From NCBI GenBank assembly GCA_013141015.1, contig JABFRT010000058.1, positions 1 to 33,737 of the forward strand: a DNA stretch of 33,737 nt, written 5' to 3'. Positions 9,101 through 18,325 of this stretch are shown one piece after another (position 1 is the stretch's first letter; each line of letters opens with the position of its first letter). The position numbers were made by a program, and so were the translations under genes. This stretch comes from Hyphomicrobium sp. (lineage in GTDB: Bacteria > Pseudomonadota > Alphaproteobacteria > Rhizobiales > Hyphomicrobiaceae). The notes below the pieces were generated by a model, which was not told the DNA's origin, ran no database searches, and saw only the letters and a program-made list of their open reading frames with translations.

Positions 9101-9991
9101 TTAGCGTTGTATCTCCAGCGCAACAACCCGGACATGACCGCCAAGGTCGCGGCGGCGTTGGCACGGGCGCGCTCCGATCGCCGAAAATATCGCCTCCACG
9201 TCATCCGCCTGCCCGGCGCCGATTTCCAGAATAGCCTGCGTGTTCGACTCTAGCTCGCTGATGTGGCACGCAATTTCCCGATAAATCGCAAGCCCGTCAG
9301 GGCCGCCATCCAGCGCCAAATGCGGATCATAGAGAACGACGTCCGGGTCAAGACCCGCAATGTCGCCGGCTGGAATATAGGGCGGATTGGAGACCACAAA
9401 ATCCGGGGATAGTGAAACGCCCAAAAGACCGCGCGTGTTGATCAATGTCAGACGGCCCAAAACGCCGAGCCGCTCGGCATTCTGCCGCGCAACCGCCAAA
9501 GCCGCATCCGACACATCGGTTGCAATACCACGGGCATTCGGCAATTCGGCCAGCAGGGTGACGATGATCGCGCCCGAGCCAGTGCCGATATCGGCAATTG
9601 TCAGCGGATCGGCCTGGCGCCCGGCGCCACGGACCAACTCCAGCACAACCTCAATCAACGTCTCAGTATCGGCACGCGGATCGAGCACGTCCGGTGTCAC
9701 ATTAAAATCGCGGCCATAGAACGCGCGTGTTCCAAGTATGCGCGAAACCGGTTCACGCGCCACCCGCCGCGCGACGGCGTTTAGCAGCAACGGCGCCTTG
9801 GCGCCGGTGACCCTGTCGGGATCGCGGATCAGCGCTGCGGCATCGGCTCCCAGAACACCTTGCAACAGCAAGCGGGCGTCGGTTGCCGCGTTGGCAATTC
9901 CGGCATCGTCCAACGCCGCCGTCATCGCCACCAACGCCGCGCGCACTGTGTCTGTTTCTGTGATGGCCAGCATATCGCGAATATCCAGCAC
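9101..9991 (-). CDS. prmC: Peptide chain release factor N(5)-glutamine methyltransferase
   Basis: Methylates the Gln of the GGQ motif in release factors, using S-adenosylmethionine, in the cytoplasm. 296 residues. The N-terminal helical domain is followed by the PRADTE motif (105-110), the SAM-binding DIGTGSG (134-140) and the NPPY catalytic motif (202-205) that positions the substrate glutamine. It starts three bases after the prfA stop, so the enzyme and its substrate are encoded in one operon, the common bacterial arrangement. The start is GTG 9991; an ATG at 9973 is an alternative with no better ribosome binding site. Confidence 0.95.
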   Translation of the reverse strand: MLDIRDMLAITETDTVRAALVAMTAALDDAGIANAATDARLLLQGVLGADAAALIRDPDRVTGAKAPLLLNAVARRVAREPVSRILGTRAFYGRDFNVTPDVLDPRADTETLIEVVLELVRGAGRQADPLTIADIGTGSGAIIVTLLAELPNARGIATDVSDAALAVARQNAERLGVLGRLTLINTRGLLGVSLSPDFVVSNPPYIPAGDIAGLDPDVVLYDPHLALDGGPDGLAIYREIACHISELESNTQAILEIGAGQADDVEAIFSAIGARPCQRRRDLGGHVRVVALEIQR

Positions 9992-9994
9992 GCT

Positions 9995-11074
9995 TTACGC
10001 CGCGGTCATCTCAGCCAGAAGACCAGCTTGATGATCTGTGATCAACGCGTCGATCAACTGGTCGAGCGCATTTCCGGTCAACACTTCATCGAGATTATAC
10101 AGCGTCAAGTTGATGCGATGATCGGTGACGCGCCCTTGCGGAAAGTTATAGGTGCGGATGCGTTGTGAGCGGTCGCCGGAGCCGACTTGGGCTTTGCGCG
10201 CGTCTGAGCGTTCATTAGCAAGCTTATCGCGCTGCATTTCATAGAGTTTGGACTTCAAAACAGCCATCGCCAAGCGGCGGTTCTGATGTTGCGATTTTTC
10301 AGCCGAAACCACGATGATGCCGGTTGGAATGTGCAGCATGCGCACGGCGCTGTCGGTTTTATTGACGTGCTGACCACCGGCGCCACTGGCCCGCATCGTG
10401 TCAATTCGCACGTCTTCGGGGCGGATATCGATATCGACGTCTTCGGCCTCAGGAAGCACAGCAACGGTTGCAGCAGACGTGTGAATACGGCCGCCGCTTT
10501 CGGTTGCGGGAATCCGCTGCACGCGATGCACGCCCGATTCAAACTTCAGCCGCGCGAACACACCCGAACCCGTCACGGACGCTACGATTTCCTTATAGCC
10601 ACCAAGATCACTTTCCGACATTGAGATGATTTCGGTCTTCCAGCCGTGGATGTCGGCATAGCGCTGGTACATGCGGAACAGATCGGCTGCGAACAAGGCT
10701 GCCTCATCGCCGCCGGTTCCGGCGCGAACTTCAAGAATCGCGCTTTTCTCGTCGGCTGCGTCCTTCGGCAACAGCGCAATCCGCACGTCATGTTCCAGCG
10801 CCTCAATCGCCGGCACAAGCGTGGCGCGCTCGGCGTACGCCATGTCGATCATTTCCTTGTCGGCGCCCGGATCGGCGATCATCACGTCAAGATCCGCAAT
10901 CTCGGCTTCGGCTTTGCGCAAGCTCTGGATTTTGCCGACGACCGGCGTCAGGTCGGAGAATTCCTTGTTGAGCTTGGCGAACACCGCCTGCGGAACACCG
11001 TGATTGAGCTCGTCCTGGATCGCGTTCCAGCGGTCCAACAAGCGGTTGAGCTTTTCTTGAGGAATGGAGGTCAT
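9995..11074 (-). CDS. prfA: Peptide chain release factor 1
   Basis: Recognises UAA and UAG in the ribosomal A site and triggers release of the finished protein. 359 residues, standard RF1 length. The stop-codon-reading tripeptide PAT is at 189-191 in [14 protein letters not shown], the RF1 version rather than the SPF of RF2. The GGQ motif is at 233-235 in [10 protein letters not shown]. It is cotranscribed with prmC, which methylates that Gln. Confidence 0.97.
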   Translation of the reverse strand: MTSIPQEKLNRLLDRWNAIQDELNHGVPQAVFAKLNKEFSDLTPVVGKIQSLRKAEAEIADLDVMIADPGADKEMIDMAYAERATLVPAIEALEHDVRIALLPKDAADEKSAILEVRAGTGGDEAALFAADLFRMYQRYADIHGWKTEIISMSESDLGGYKEIVASVTGSGVFARLKFESGVHRVQRIPATESGGRIHTSAATVAVLPEAEDVDIDIRPEDVRIDTMRASGAGGQHVNKTDSAVRMLHIPTGIIVVSAEKSQHQNRRLAMAVLKSKLYEMQRDKLANERSDARKAQVGSGDRSQRIRTYNFPQGRVTDHRINLTLYNLDEVLTGNALDQLIDALITDHQAGLLAEMTAA

Positions 11075-11142
11075 AGGGCTTCGTTGCGCGCTTTCAGGAA
11101 TTGGCGATAAGGGCCGGCGCGCATCTAAGCCAATTGGTGCCC

Positions 11143-11871
11143 TTAACGCAATTTATCGCCACGGCGGCGGCGCGGGTCATCCACCTCAATCCAGCGCATG
11201 CCCTCGCGCACGGGCGCAAATTGTTCCTGGAAAAACTGCCGCACGTCCTGGGCCATGCGGGTGATGGGGCGCGGCACGTGGTCAAACGCTGCCTGCAGCG
11301 CCGACGTGTTGAGCAGCAACAGCACGATGCCAAGCGGCAGCGAAACCGCATAGAGCGCCCGCTCAGGGCGTTCGCGCACCTGCTTTAAGGCGTCTGCTGG
11401 CAAGCGGATTGCGCCGTGCGCCAGCGCACTTCCGGCTTGCCGCAACCGGTCAACGGGAAAATGATGATGCCCTTGCGCTGGCAAAGCCGCCTGCGGCGCT
11501 GCGGGCTGAGATGCCGCACTTTCCCGCAAAACCTCAGCCAGCGCTGCCAGCACCGGGCGCCCGTCGATACCGGCCAGCGCCGTGTAGGCCATGACGATGC
11601 GCGCGGCTTCCGGCCAATGTGGCATCGCTTCAAAATGACCGGTTTCGAGTGCGAGCACAGTCTCTGGCCGCGTCATCAACTGGGCGGCGGCCTGCTGCGG
11701 CGTGGCCTGCAGCGCGGCGCGCAAATCAAAAAACAGCCGGGCGATGTTAGCGCGTGATTGAGCAGAAGCCGCGGGCGGCGCGGCCGCATGAACAGGCGCA
11801 CGTACCCCGCCACCAGGGCGATCACTACGGCCGGATTGTTGCGGAAAACCCGCCCCTACGCCCTGACGCAT
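11143..11871 (-). CDS. Small HTH-like membrane protein, function unknown
   Basis: 242 residues. The N-terminus is Gly/Pro/Ala-rich. Residues about 45-80 resemble a Cro/RodZ-type helix-turn-helix ([18 protein letters not shown]). A Pro/Ala linker follows, then a single membrane segment at about 173-190 ([18 protein letters not shown]), and a short C-terminal part ending in basic residues. This layout (cytoplasmic HTH, then one TM) recalls RodZ-like proteins, but it is shorter and I do not claim that function. It sits between ptsP and prfA on the same strand. The start at ATG 11871 has only a weak GTGAG nearby. Confidence 0.7.
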   Translation of the reverse strand: MRQGVGAGFPQQSGRSDRPGGGVRAPVHAAAPPAASAQSRANIARLFFDLRAALQATPQQAAAQLMTRPETVLALETGHFEAMPHWPEAARIVMAYTALAGIDGRPVLAALAEVLRESAASQPAAPQAALPAQGHHHFPVDRLRQAGSALAHGAIRLPADALKQVRERPERALYAVSLPLGIVLLLLNTSALQAAFDHVPRPITRMAQDVRQFFQEQFAPVREGMRWIEVDDPRRRRGDKLR

Positions 11872-11881
11872 TACTCACAAA

Positions 11882-11913
11882 CCGGCACCCCTGCCGGCCC
11901 CCTCACATGAGGG
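11882..11913. terminator. Two adjacent hairpins downstream of ptsP
   Basis: CCGGCA/TGCCGG (11882-11887, 11892-11897) and CCCTCA/TGAGGG (11100-type spacing: 11900-11905, 11908-11913) stand side by side between the ptsP stop and the next gene start on the minus strand. Neither is followed by a T run. They may slow or partly terminate ptsP transcription, or shape the leader of the small membrane protein gene. Confidence 0.35.
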
Positions 11914-11971
11914 TATAGTCACTAAAACCGGAACGTTGTCAAAGGCTCGAATCAAACACAACGGCTGTGCG

Positions 11972-14269
11972 TCAGGTATCGATATCGACGCCTTCTTTTT
12001 CGGCAAACTGCTGCAATTGCAAGCGCACGTCCTTGGCGCCGTCCTTCAAAATCGTGTCAACGCAGTCGGTTAGTTTTTCGACGTTGAGAGAGAGGATCAT
12101 TGCTTTAACAGGACCGATGGACGCCGGCGCCATCGACACGGACCTGAGGCCAAGACCGATCAACGTCATGGCTTCAATCGGCCGGCCCGCCATTTCGCCG
12201 CACACTGTCAGCGGCACTCTATATTTCTTCGCGGCCTTGACCAAAATCTTCAGAGCGCGAAGCGGCGCGGGCGACAGCACGTCAAAACGGCTGGCGACGC
12301 GGGCGTTGGTGCGATCAGACGCAAACAGAAACTGCACCAGATCGTTGGAGCCGACCGACACAAAATCAACCCGCGGCAAAAACGCATCGAGCTCAAACAG
12401 CAGCGCCGGAACTTCGAGCATCGCCCCGAGCAGGATGTTCTTCGGCAGCTTGTAGCCGTGCTTTGTGAGGAACGCCTTCTCCTTTTCGACAAGTGCGCGG
12501 ATCGCGCCCATCTCGAAGGCGGCGCTGACCATAGGAATCATGATCCGCAACTCTTGCCCTTCGGCGGCCTTCATCATGGCGCGGACTTGAAGGCGGAAAA
12601 CTTCAGGGCGATCCAGCGCCATGCGGATGGCGCGCCAGCCCATCGCCGGATTTTCTTCCGACGGCTGGCGCAGATACGGCAGCACCTTGTCGCCGCCGAT
12701 ATCAAGCGTGCGGAATATAACCGGCTTGCCAGCGGCTTCCTTCAAAACGCCGCGATAGAGCTGGGTCTGTTTGTCGAGCCGCGGAAAACTGTCCGACAAC
12801 ATGAATTGAAGCTCGGTGCGGTAGAGACCGACACCATCCGCGCCCGATTCCGCCAGATGCGGCATATCGACGAGCAGGCCTGCATTCATATGCACGCCAA
12901 TCCGCACGCCGTCCTTGGTCACGGCTGGGCGGTCGCGCAGTGCCTGATAGCGCTTTTGCTTGCGCGCGCGGAAGCGGACCTTGTCCGAATAGGCAGCGAT
13001 CACATCCGGGCTGGGGCGCAAATGCACTTCGCCCGTGACCGCGTCGACAATCGCTGCATCACCCGAATTAACGCGCTCCACAACACCGGCTGCCTGACCG
13101 ATGGCGGCTATACCCAGCGCCTTGGCGACAACCGCGACGTGGCTCTGGCTCGATCCATCCTCCACCACAAGACCGCGCAGCTTGGTGCGGTCATAGTCGA
13201 GCAGTTCGGCCGGCCCCATCGTACGAGCCACCAAAATTGTATCGGACGGCATCGCGCTATGATCGGCAGCGCTGGTCAAGCGTCCGGCGAGCACGCGCAT
13301 CAGGCGGTCGGAGAGATCGTCGAGATCGCGCTGGCGTTCGCGCCAATAATTGTCGTGCTGACGCAGCATGCGATTGCGCATGGCGTTCTGCACGCGCTCG
13401 ACCGCGGCTTCCGCCGTCAACCCGCCTTCGACTGCTTCACGCAGGCGGCGATGCCAGCCCTTGTCATGCGCAAACATGCGGTAAGCTTCAAGCACATCGC
13501 GATGTTCACCGGCCGCCGAGAGATGCTCATGTTCGAACATCTCGTCGATGTTTTCTTGCAGCTTGTCGAGGGCCCGGTCCAGCCGCTCGATTTCAAGCGC
13601 CGGATTGTCGGACATCAATTGCGTCACGACGATGCGCGGTTCGTGCAGCACGATATGGCCGAGCGCGATGCCATCCGACAGCGGCTCGCCTTCAATCACC
13701 ATCGGCTGCGACTTTGAGACTTCGATGGCCGGGCCAGCGCCTGCAACCGCACCTGAGACGAGGTTCTCGGCAATGACCATCGCGGTCGCCTGTAGAACCT
13801 CGACATCTTCGTCGGAATATTCTTTTGACGCGCGGTTTTGAATGTCGAGCACGCCGAGGATCTGGCCCGAGCGTTCAATCGGCACCGCCAGCAGTGAATG
13901 ATAAACGTCTTCTCCGGTTTCCGGTCGATAGGAAAATGCTGGATGGCTGGAGGCTTCCGGCTCGTTCACAGTCACGCCCAGTTCGGCGCATCGGCCAACA
14001 AGACCTTCGCCGCGCTTGAGGCGGGTGGTGTGAACCGCGTCCTGGTTCAACCCTTCGCTGGCAAACAGCTCCAGTGAGCCGTCCTGGCGTTTCAGGTAAA
14101 TGGAGCAGACTTCGGCGACCATCACGCCGGCGATCTGGCGGACGATGCGGTCAAGCTTGGCCTGTCCGTCGCTATCCTCGCCCATGATTTCGCGCAGGCG
14201 GCGCATGATCACGCGCAGCGAGGTCTCGCCGGGGAGTGGTCTTGGATCTTCGCCGCGCCGCCCAACCAT
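11972..14269 (-). CDS. ptsP: Phosphoenolpyruvate-protein phosphotransferase PtsP (EI-Ntr)
   Basis: First enzyme of the nitrogen-related phosphotransferase chain: it takes phosphate from PEP and passes it to NPr, then to EIIA-Ntr, a regulatory rather than sugar-transport route. 765 residues. An N-terminal GAF sensor domain (about 35-170) distinguishes it from sugar-PTS EI. The swivelling phospho-His domain carries H377 in GSSQSHVAVVAKALG, and the C-terminal PEP-binding barrel has the active-site Cys in VCGEMAGRP. The GAF domain is the likely site for glutamine or 2-oxoglutarate sensing, as known for this family. It lies downstream of lysC, the usual order in many Alphaproteobacteria. Confidence 0.96.
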   Translation of the reverse strand: MVGRRGEDPRPLPGETSLRVIMRRLREIMGEDSDGQAKLDRIVRQIAGVMVAEVCSIYLKRQDGSLELFASEGLNQDAVHTTRLKRGEGLVGRCAELGVTVNEPEASSHPAFSYRPETGEDVYHSLLAVPIERSGQILGVLDIQNRASKEYSDEDVEVLQATAMVIAENLVSGAVAGAGPAIEVSKSQPMVIEGEPLSDGIALGHIVLHEPRIVVTQLMSDNPALEIERLDRALDKLQENIDEMFEHEHLSAAGEHRDVLEAYRMFAHDKGWHRRLREAVEGGLTAEAAVERVQNAMRNRMLRQHDNYWRERQRDLDDLSDRLMRVLAGRLTSAADHSAMPSDTILVARTMGPAELLDYDRTKLRGLVVEDGSSQSHVAVVAKALGIAAIGQAAGVVERVNSGDAAIVDAVTGEVHLRPSPDVIAAYSDKVRFRARKQKRYQALRDRPAVTKDGVRIGVHMNAGLLVDMPHLAESGADGVGLYRTELQFMLSDSFPRLDKQTQLYRGVLKEAAGKPVIFRTLDIGGDKVLPYLRQPSEENPAMGWRAIRMALDRPEVFRLQVRAMMKAAEGQELRIMIPMVSAAFEMGAIRALVEKEKAFLTKHGYKLPKNILLGAMLEVPALLFELDAFLPRVDFVSVGSNDLVQFLFASDRTNARVASRFDVLSPAPLRALKILVKAAKKYRVPLTVCGEMAGRPIEAMTLIGLGLRSVSMAPASIGPVKAMILSLNVEKLTDCVDTILKDGAKDVRLQLQQFAEKEGVDIDT

Positions 14270-14358
14270 CGTGCTGCCGCCTCATTCGCCCATGCTGGCG
14301 CCTGCCCTGGCGAAGTCCTCTGAACCCATAAAAAGGGTGGCTGTGGCGCGCCGCCCTG

Positions 14359-15627
14359 TCAGTCGCTATCGAGGCCGTAAGCCGTGTGCAGCGAGCGCAC
14401 GGCCAGCTCAGCATAAGCTGCGTCGATCAAAACGCTTATCTTAATTTCAGACGTCGATATCGCGTGAATGTTGATGCCCTTTTCCGACAGCGTCTTGAAC
14501 ATTTGCGCGGCAACGCCTGCGTGGCTGCGCATACCAACGCCAATCACTGAGACCTTGACCACGTCCGCTGAGCTTTTGACGTCGAAGTGGCCGATGTCAG
14601 CCTTGGCCTTTTTGAGAACATCGAGGGCGCGCGGCAGCTCAGACGCCTGCACGGTGAACGTCATGTCGGTGCGCTTGCCATCCGGTGCGATGTTCTGGAC
14701 GATCATATCGACGTTGATGTTCGCGTCGGCGAGGGGACCAAAAATCCGGGCGGCAACGCCCGGCTTGTCATCCACATTGAGCATGGTGACCTTGGCCTCG
14801 TCTTTCGCATACGCAATGCCGCTTACGACTTGCTGTTCCACGATTTCATCCTCGTCGCAAACAATGGTTCCGATGTCTTCAATGTGATTGATGTCGAAGG
14901 CCTTCATGGCGTCAGGTGCAACAAAGCTCGACAAAACGCGGGTCCGCATTTTGTAGACCATGCCAAGTTCAACCGAGCGCGTCTGCAAAACCTTGGAGCC
15001 GAGCGACGCCATTTCCAGCATCTCTTCGTATGAAATTTTCGGCAGGCGCTTGGCCTTGGGTACGATGCGCGGGTCGGTGGTGTAGACGCCATCTACGTCG
15101 GTGTAGATATCACAAACGTCAGCTTTCAGCGCGACGGCCATCGCCACAGCACTGGTATCCGATCCGCCGCGGCCGAGCGTTGCAACGCGGTTGGAAGCAG
15201 GCTCAATGCCTTGGAAACCGGTGACGACCGCCACTTCGCCGGTGTCGATGTGGGCGCGCATTTCGTCGCCCGGAATGTTGAGGATGCGCGCAGAACCGTG
15301 CGCGGTGCTGGTTTCAATCGGGATCTGCCATCCGGTCCAAGAGCGCGACTTGAGGCCCATCGCCTGCAACGCAATGGCCAGCAGTCCGGCCGTGACCTGC
15401 TCACCGGTCGCAACGACTGCGTCGTATTCTTTGCTGTCATAAAAGCGCTGATCAGCGGCGTCCTTGACCCAGGCAACCAACTGATTGGTGACGCCCGACA
15501 TGGCCGAAACGACGACGGCAACTTTATTGCCCGCATCAACCTCGCGCTTGACGTGCCGCGCAACGTTTTGGATGCGTTCGATATTGGCGACCGAGGTGCC
15601 GCCGAATTTCATCACAACAACCGCCAT
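14359..15627 (-). CDS. lysC: Aspartate kinase
   Basis: Phosphorylates aspartate, the first step toward lysine, threonine, methionine and diaminopimelate. 422 residues, the usual length for the monofunctional class with two C-terminal ACT domains. The kinase N-terminus MKFGGTSV (residues 6-13) and VVSAMSGVTNQL are clear. The ACT part (from about 265) includes VTMLNVDDKPGVAARIF and the second repeat KVSVIGVGMRSHAGVAAQMF, where lysine or threonine feedback is expected. It is divergent from ubiG with a 220-bp shared intergenic region. Confidence 0.97.
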   Translation of the reverse strand: MAVVVMKFGGTSVANIERIQNVARHVKREVDAGNKVAVVVSAMSGVTNQLVAWVKDAADQRFYDSKEYDAVVATGEQVTAGLLAIALQAMGLKSRSWTGWQIPIETSTAHGSARILNIPGDEMRAHIDTGEVAVVTGFQGIEPASNRVATLGRGGSDTSAVAMAVALKADVCDIYTDVDGVYTTDPRIVPKAKRLPKISYEEMLEMASLGSKVLQTRSVELGMVYKMRTRVLSSFVAPDAMKAFDINHIEDIGTIVCDEDEIVEQQVVSGIAYAKDEAKVTMLNVDDKPGVAARIFGPLADANINVDMIVQNIAPDGKRTDMTFTVQASELPRALDVLKKAKADIGHFDVKSSADVVKVSVIGVGMRSHAGVAAQMFKTLSEKGINIHAISTSEIKISVLIDAAYAELAVRSLHTAYGLDSD

Positions 15628-15848
15628 CGCCCTGTCACTTCCCGCCGTCTTTGCGCCGGCCGGCCCAGAAAGCCGCCGTCAACGCCTGACCTAAATCGTT
15701 TGAGATGCAGCTTCTTAACCGCATCGGCGGGCGCCCGCAACACCGCCGCCCTGGCTTTCGGCCAAAGGCCTATCGGGATCAGGGTTTTGCGCCGCCTTGA
15801 CAATCCACCATGCCCGGATGCGAGTACAAGGACCAAGGAGACCGCGCC

Positions 15849-16631
15849 ATGACTGCCGCTCACACAGCCGCCGGGGCTTCGGCCCACAACCAAGCCAGCG
15901 ACGCCACCCTGGATGCCGAAGAAGTGCGCCGCTTCTCACGGATTGCCGCGGAGTGGTGGGATCCACTTGGTAAATTCCGCCCGCTTCATCAAATCGGCCC
16001 GCCGCGCTTGAGTTTTATCCGCAATGCGGCCGTGACCCATTTCGGCCGGGATGCAGCGGCGCTCCGGCCTCTCGCGGGCCTGACCGTGCTCGATATCGGC
16101 TGCGGCGGGGGCCTCGTCTCCGAGCCGCTCAGCCGGATGGGCGCTGCCGTCACCGGCATCGACCCGTCGGAACGCAATATCGCCATCGCCAAAGCACACG
16201 CTGAACCCCAGAACCTCGCCATTGATTATCGCGCAGTCAGGGTCGAAGACCTCGCCGCGCGTGGAGAAACCTTCGACATCGTCGCCTGCCTCGAAGTGGT
16301 CGAACACGTACCGGATGTCAGAAAATTCATGGCCGAGTGCGCGACCCTAGTGAAGCCCGGCGGGTTGGCTGTCTTCTCAACATTGAACCGCACGTTGAAG
16401 TCTTGGGCGCTGGCCATCGTCGGCGCTGAATATGTGCTTGGCTGGTTGCCGCGCGGAACGCACCAGTGGGACCGCTTCGTCACTCCCGATGAAATGGCCG
16501 GCTATGCAGCCGCGAGCGGTCTCGCAGCGCCGCGCTTTGAAGGCATCACGTACAGCCCGTTCCAGGACGTGTGGTCGCTCGCCAGCGATACAGACGTCAA
16601 CTATCTGGCCGCAATGACGAAGCCTGTCTAA
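15849..16631 (+). CDS. ubiG: Ubiquinone biosynthesis O-methyltransferase UbiG
   Basis: Carries out both O-methylations of the ubiquinone ring using S-adenosylmethionine at the inner membrane. 260 residues. [15 protein letters not shown] near the N-terminus and [16 protein letters not shown] are UbiG signatures, followed by SAM motif [15 protein letters not shown] and the conserved [11 protein letters not shown] 15849 is chosen because AAGGAG (15835-15840) sits 8 nt upstream; a longer frame starts at 15810 without such a site. The next gene starts seven bases after the stop. Confidence 0.96.
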   Translation: MTAAHTAAGASAHNQASDATLDAEEVRRFSRIAAEWWDPLGKFRPLHQIGPPRLSFIRNAAVTHFGRDAAALRPLAGLTVLDIGCGGGLVSEPLSRMGAAVTGIDPSERNIAIAKAHAEPQNLAIDYRAVRVEDLAARGETFDIVACLEVVEHVPDVRKFMAECATLVKPGGLAVFSTLNRTLKSWALAIVGAEYVLGWLPRGTHQWDRFVTPDEMAGYAAASGLAAPRFEGITYSPFQDVWSLASDTDVNYLAAMTKPV

Positions 16632-16638
16632 CCGCGCA

Positions 16639-16791
16639 ATGCCCGCACCCAAGAGCCCAAAAAAATCCGACCTGCCGCAAAAAATCTGCGCCACCTGCGG
16701 GCGGCCATTTACGTGGCGCAAGAAGTGGCAAAAGGTCTGGGACCAGGTCAAGTATTGCTCTGACAAGTGCCGCGCTGCTCGCGGGCAATAG
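16639..16791 (+). CDS. DUF2256 family small zinc-ribbon-like protein
   Basis: Fifty residues beginning [17 protein letters not shown] and ending in KCRAARGQ. Four cysteines in two pairs (C17, C20 and C40, C44) with [12 protein letters not shown] and VKYCSDKC between and around them match the DUF2256 pattern, probably a zinc-binding fold. The function is unknown. It begins seven bases after the ubiG stop, so it is probably cotranscribed. It is easily missed because of its length. Confidence 0.88.
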   Translation: MPAPKSPKKSDLPQKICATCGRPFTWRKKWQKVWDQVKYCSDKCRAARGQ

Positions 16792-16959
16792 CCGGCAGAC
16801 GATGCGCAAAGCCTCCAGCATCAAAACACGCATTCGACAATTCGCGAAGAGAGTTCTGCCAAAAGAGCGGCAATGGCAGACGGCACATTAAGCGGCCGTT
16901 CATCGGCCAAAGATATTTCTTGAGCGCAGATTTGTTGCGCTCCAGGAGAGACGATAACC

Positions 16960-17199
16960 GTGTCACGCCGCGTTGCAGCCGAGACTCTTTTTGCCAACAT
17001 GATGGCGCTTTTCATGATCGCCTTGATGGCGACCGGATGCGGCATCCAAAACACCAAGTCAGAGCGTCCGGACTGGAGCCTGAACGGCCCAAACCGGCCT
17101 GCGCCTCAGACTAAGCAACAAAATGAAGCCAGCGAACGTTATGGTGATTGGAACGGCCCAGGCGCGCCCAAGCCGCTGATGGAAAACGTGCAGCGATAG
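16960..17199 (+). CDS. Small predicted lipoprotein
   Basis: 79 residues. The N-terminus is basic (MSRR), followed by a hydrophobic stretch (LFANMMALFMIALMA) ending in TGC, with C27 as a plausible lipidation site. The box MATGC fits loosely, since position -3 is Ala rather than Leu. The mature part is polar, with repeated WSLNGPN/DWNGPG-like pieces. GTG 16960 is preceded by AGGAG (16944-16948) at 11-nt spacing. I do not recognise the family. It may be the last gene of the ubiG unit or have its own promoter in the 170-bp gap. Confidence 0.6.
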   Translation: MSRRVAAETLFANMMALFMIALMATGCGIQNTKSERPDWSLNGPNRPAPQTKQQNEASERYGDWNGPGAPKPLMENVQR

Positions 17200-17214
17200 C
17201 GGGGGCCGCCCGCC

Positions 17215-18276
17215 CTACTTAGCACCTTCCGGCAGAAGTCCAAGGCGCGTGCCCGAATAGACTTTTGAGCGCAAAGGCTGCCACCACGCCTCGTTGTCCA
17301 GATACCATTGCACGGTTTTGGCGATGCCGGTCGCGAAGGTTTCGCCGCGCGTCCACCCCAGCTCTGTCTCGATCTTCGTCGGATCGATCGCATAGCGCCG
17401 GTCATGACCCGGGCGGTCAGCGACGTAGGTGATCAAGCTGCGGCGCGGTGATTTCCCTGGCCGCAACACATCGAGCGCGTCGCAGATCGTTTGAACAACC
17501 GCAATGTTTTCCATCGGCGCGCGGCCACCGACATTGTACGTCTCGCCGACGCGGCCACGCTCAACAGCCAGCGCCAGTGCCTTGACGTGATCATCAACGT
17601 ACAGCCAATCGCGCACCTGCCGCCCGTCGCCGTAAACCGGCAGCGGTTTGCCTTCGAGCGCATTCAAAATGACAAGCGGGATCAGCTTTTCCGGGAAATG
17701 GTTGGGCCCATAGTTATTCGAACAATTGGTGATCAGCGTCGGCAGGCCATAGGTCTCGCGCCACGCGCTGACAAGATGATCGGACGAGGCTTTGCTGGCC
17801 GAATACGGCGAGCGTGGATCGTAAGGTGTCGTCTCGAGGAAGTACCCATCGGGGGGAAGCGAGCCATACACTTCGTCGGTTGAGACATGCAAAAAGCGGA
17901 ACGCGGCTTTCGGGTTCTCGTCGAGGCTGTTCCAATAGCGCCGTGCTGCTTCCAAAAGCGTGAACGTGCCGAGGATGTTGGTCGAGATAAATTCAGCAGC
18001 GCCCGTAATCGACCGGTCAACATGGCTTTCAGCTGCCAGATGCATCACCGCTTCGGGTTTGGCCTCGCTGAACACTTTGTCCATGGCCGCGGCATCGCAA
18101 ATGTCGGCTTTGACAAAGCGATAGCCGCTATTGCCCGAGACGGAATCGAGTGACGCCAAATTGGCGGCATACGTCAGCTTGTCGACGTTTGTGACGTCCC
18201 AGCCTCGCGTGCCGACCAAATAGCGGACCAATGCGGATCCAATGAAACCTGCACCGCCCGTCACTATCACTCGCAT
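17215..18276 (-). CDS. rfbB: dTDP-glucose 4,6-dehydratase
   Basis: Converts dTDP-glucose to dTDP-4-keto-6-deoxyglucose with bound NAD+, the branch point to dTDP-rhamnose and other deoxysugars. 353 residues. The Rossmann motif TGGAGFIGS (6-14), the catalytic TDE (133-135, in STDEVYGSL) and YSASK (158-162) are all present, as is [13 protein letters not shown]. It is the last gene of the minus-strand polysaccharide unit, 49 bases after the polymerase gene. The partner genes rmlA, rmlC and rmlD are not in this window, so the final sugar cannot be assigned here. Confidence 0.95.
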   Translation of the reverse strand: MRVIVTGGAGFIGSALVRYLVGTRGWDVTNVDKLTYAANLASLDSVSGNSGYRFVKADICDAAAMDKVFSEAKPEAVMHLAAESHVDRSITGAAEFISTNILGTFTLLEAARRYWNSLDENPKAAFRFLHVSTDEVYGSLPPDGYFLETTPYDPRSPYSASKASSDHLVSAWRETYGLPTLITNCSNNYGPNHFPEKLIPLVILNALEGKPLPVYGDGRQVRDWLYVDDHVKALALAVERGRVGETYNVGGRAPMENIAVVQTICDALDVLRPGKSPRRSLITYVADRPGHDRRYAIDPTKIETELGWTRGETFATGIAKTVQWYLDNEAWWQPLRSKVYSGTRLGLLPEGAK

Positions 18277-18325
18277 CGTCCGCCCTCTTGCACTACGCGC
18301 CCCTTCTACCGATAGAGGGCAGCAT

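Noticed and set aside
12458-13717. A 419-codon plus-strand frame inside ptsP.
   Set aside because: Shadow frame of a high-GC gene. The minus strand encodes full PtsP with every active-site motif.
16748-16966. A 72-codon minus-strand frame between the DUF2256 and lipoprotein genes.
   Set aside because: It overlaps the end of the DUF2256 gene on the other strand, and I see no recognisable family or convincing ribosome binding site.
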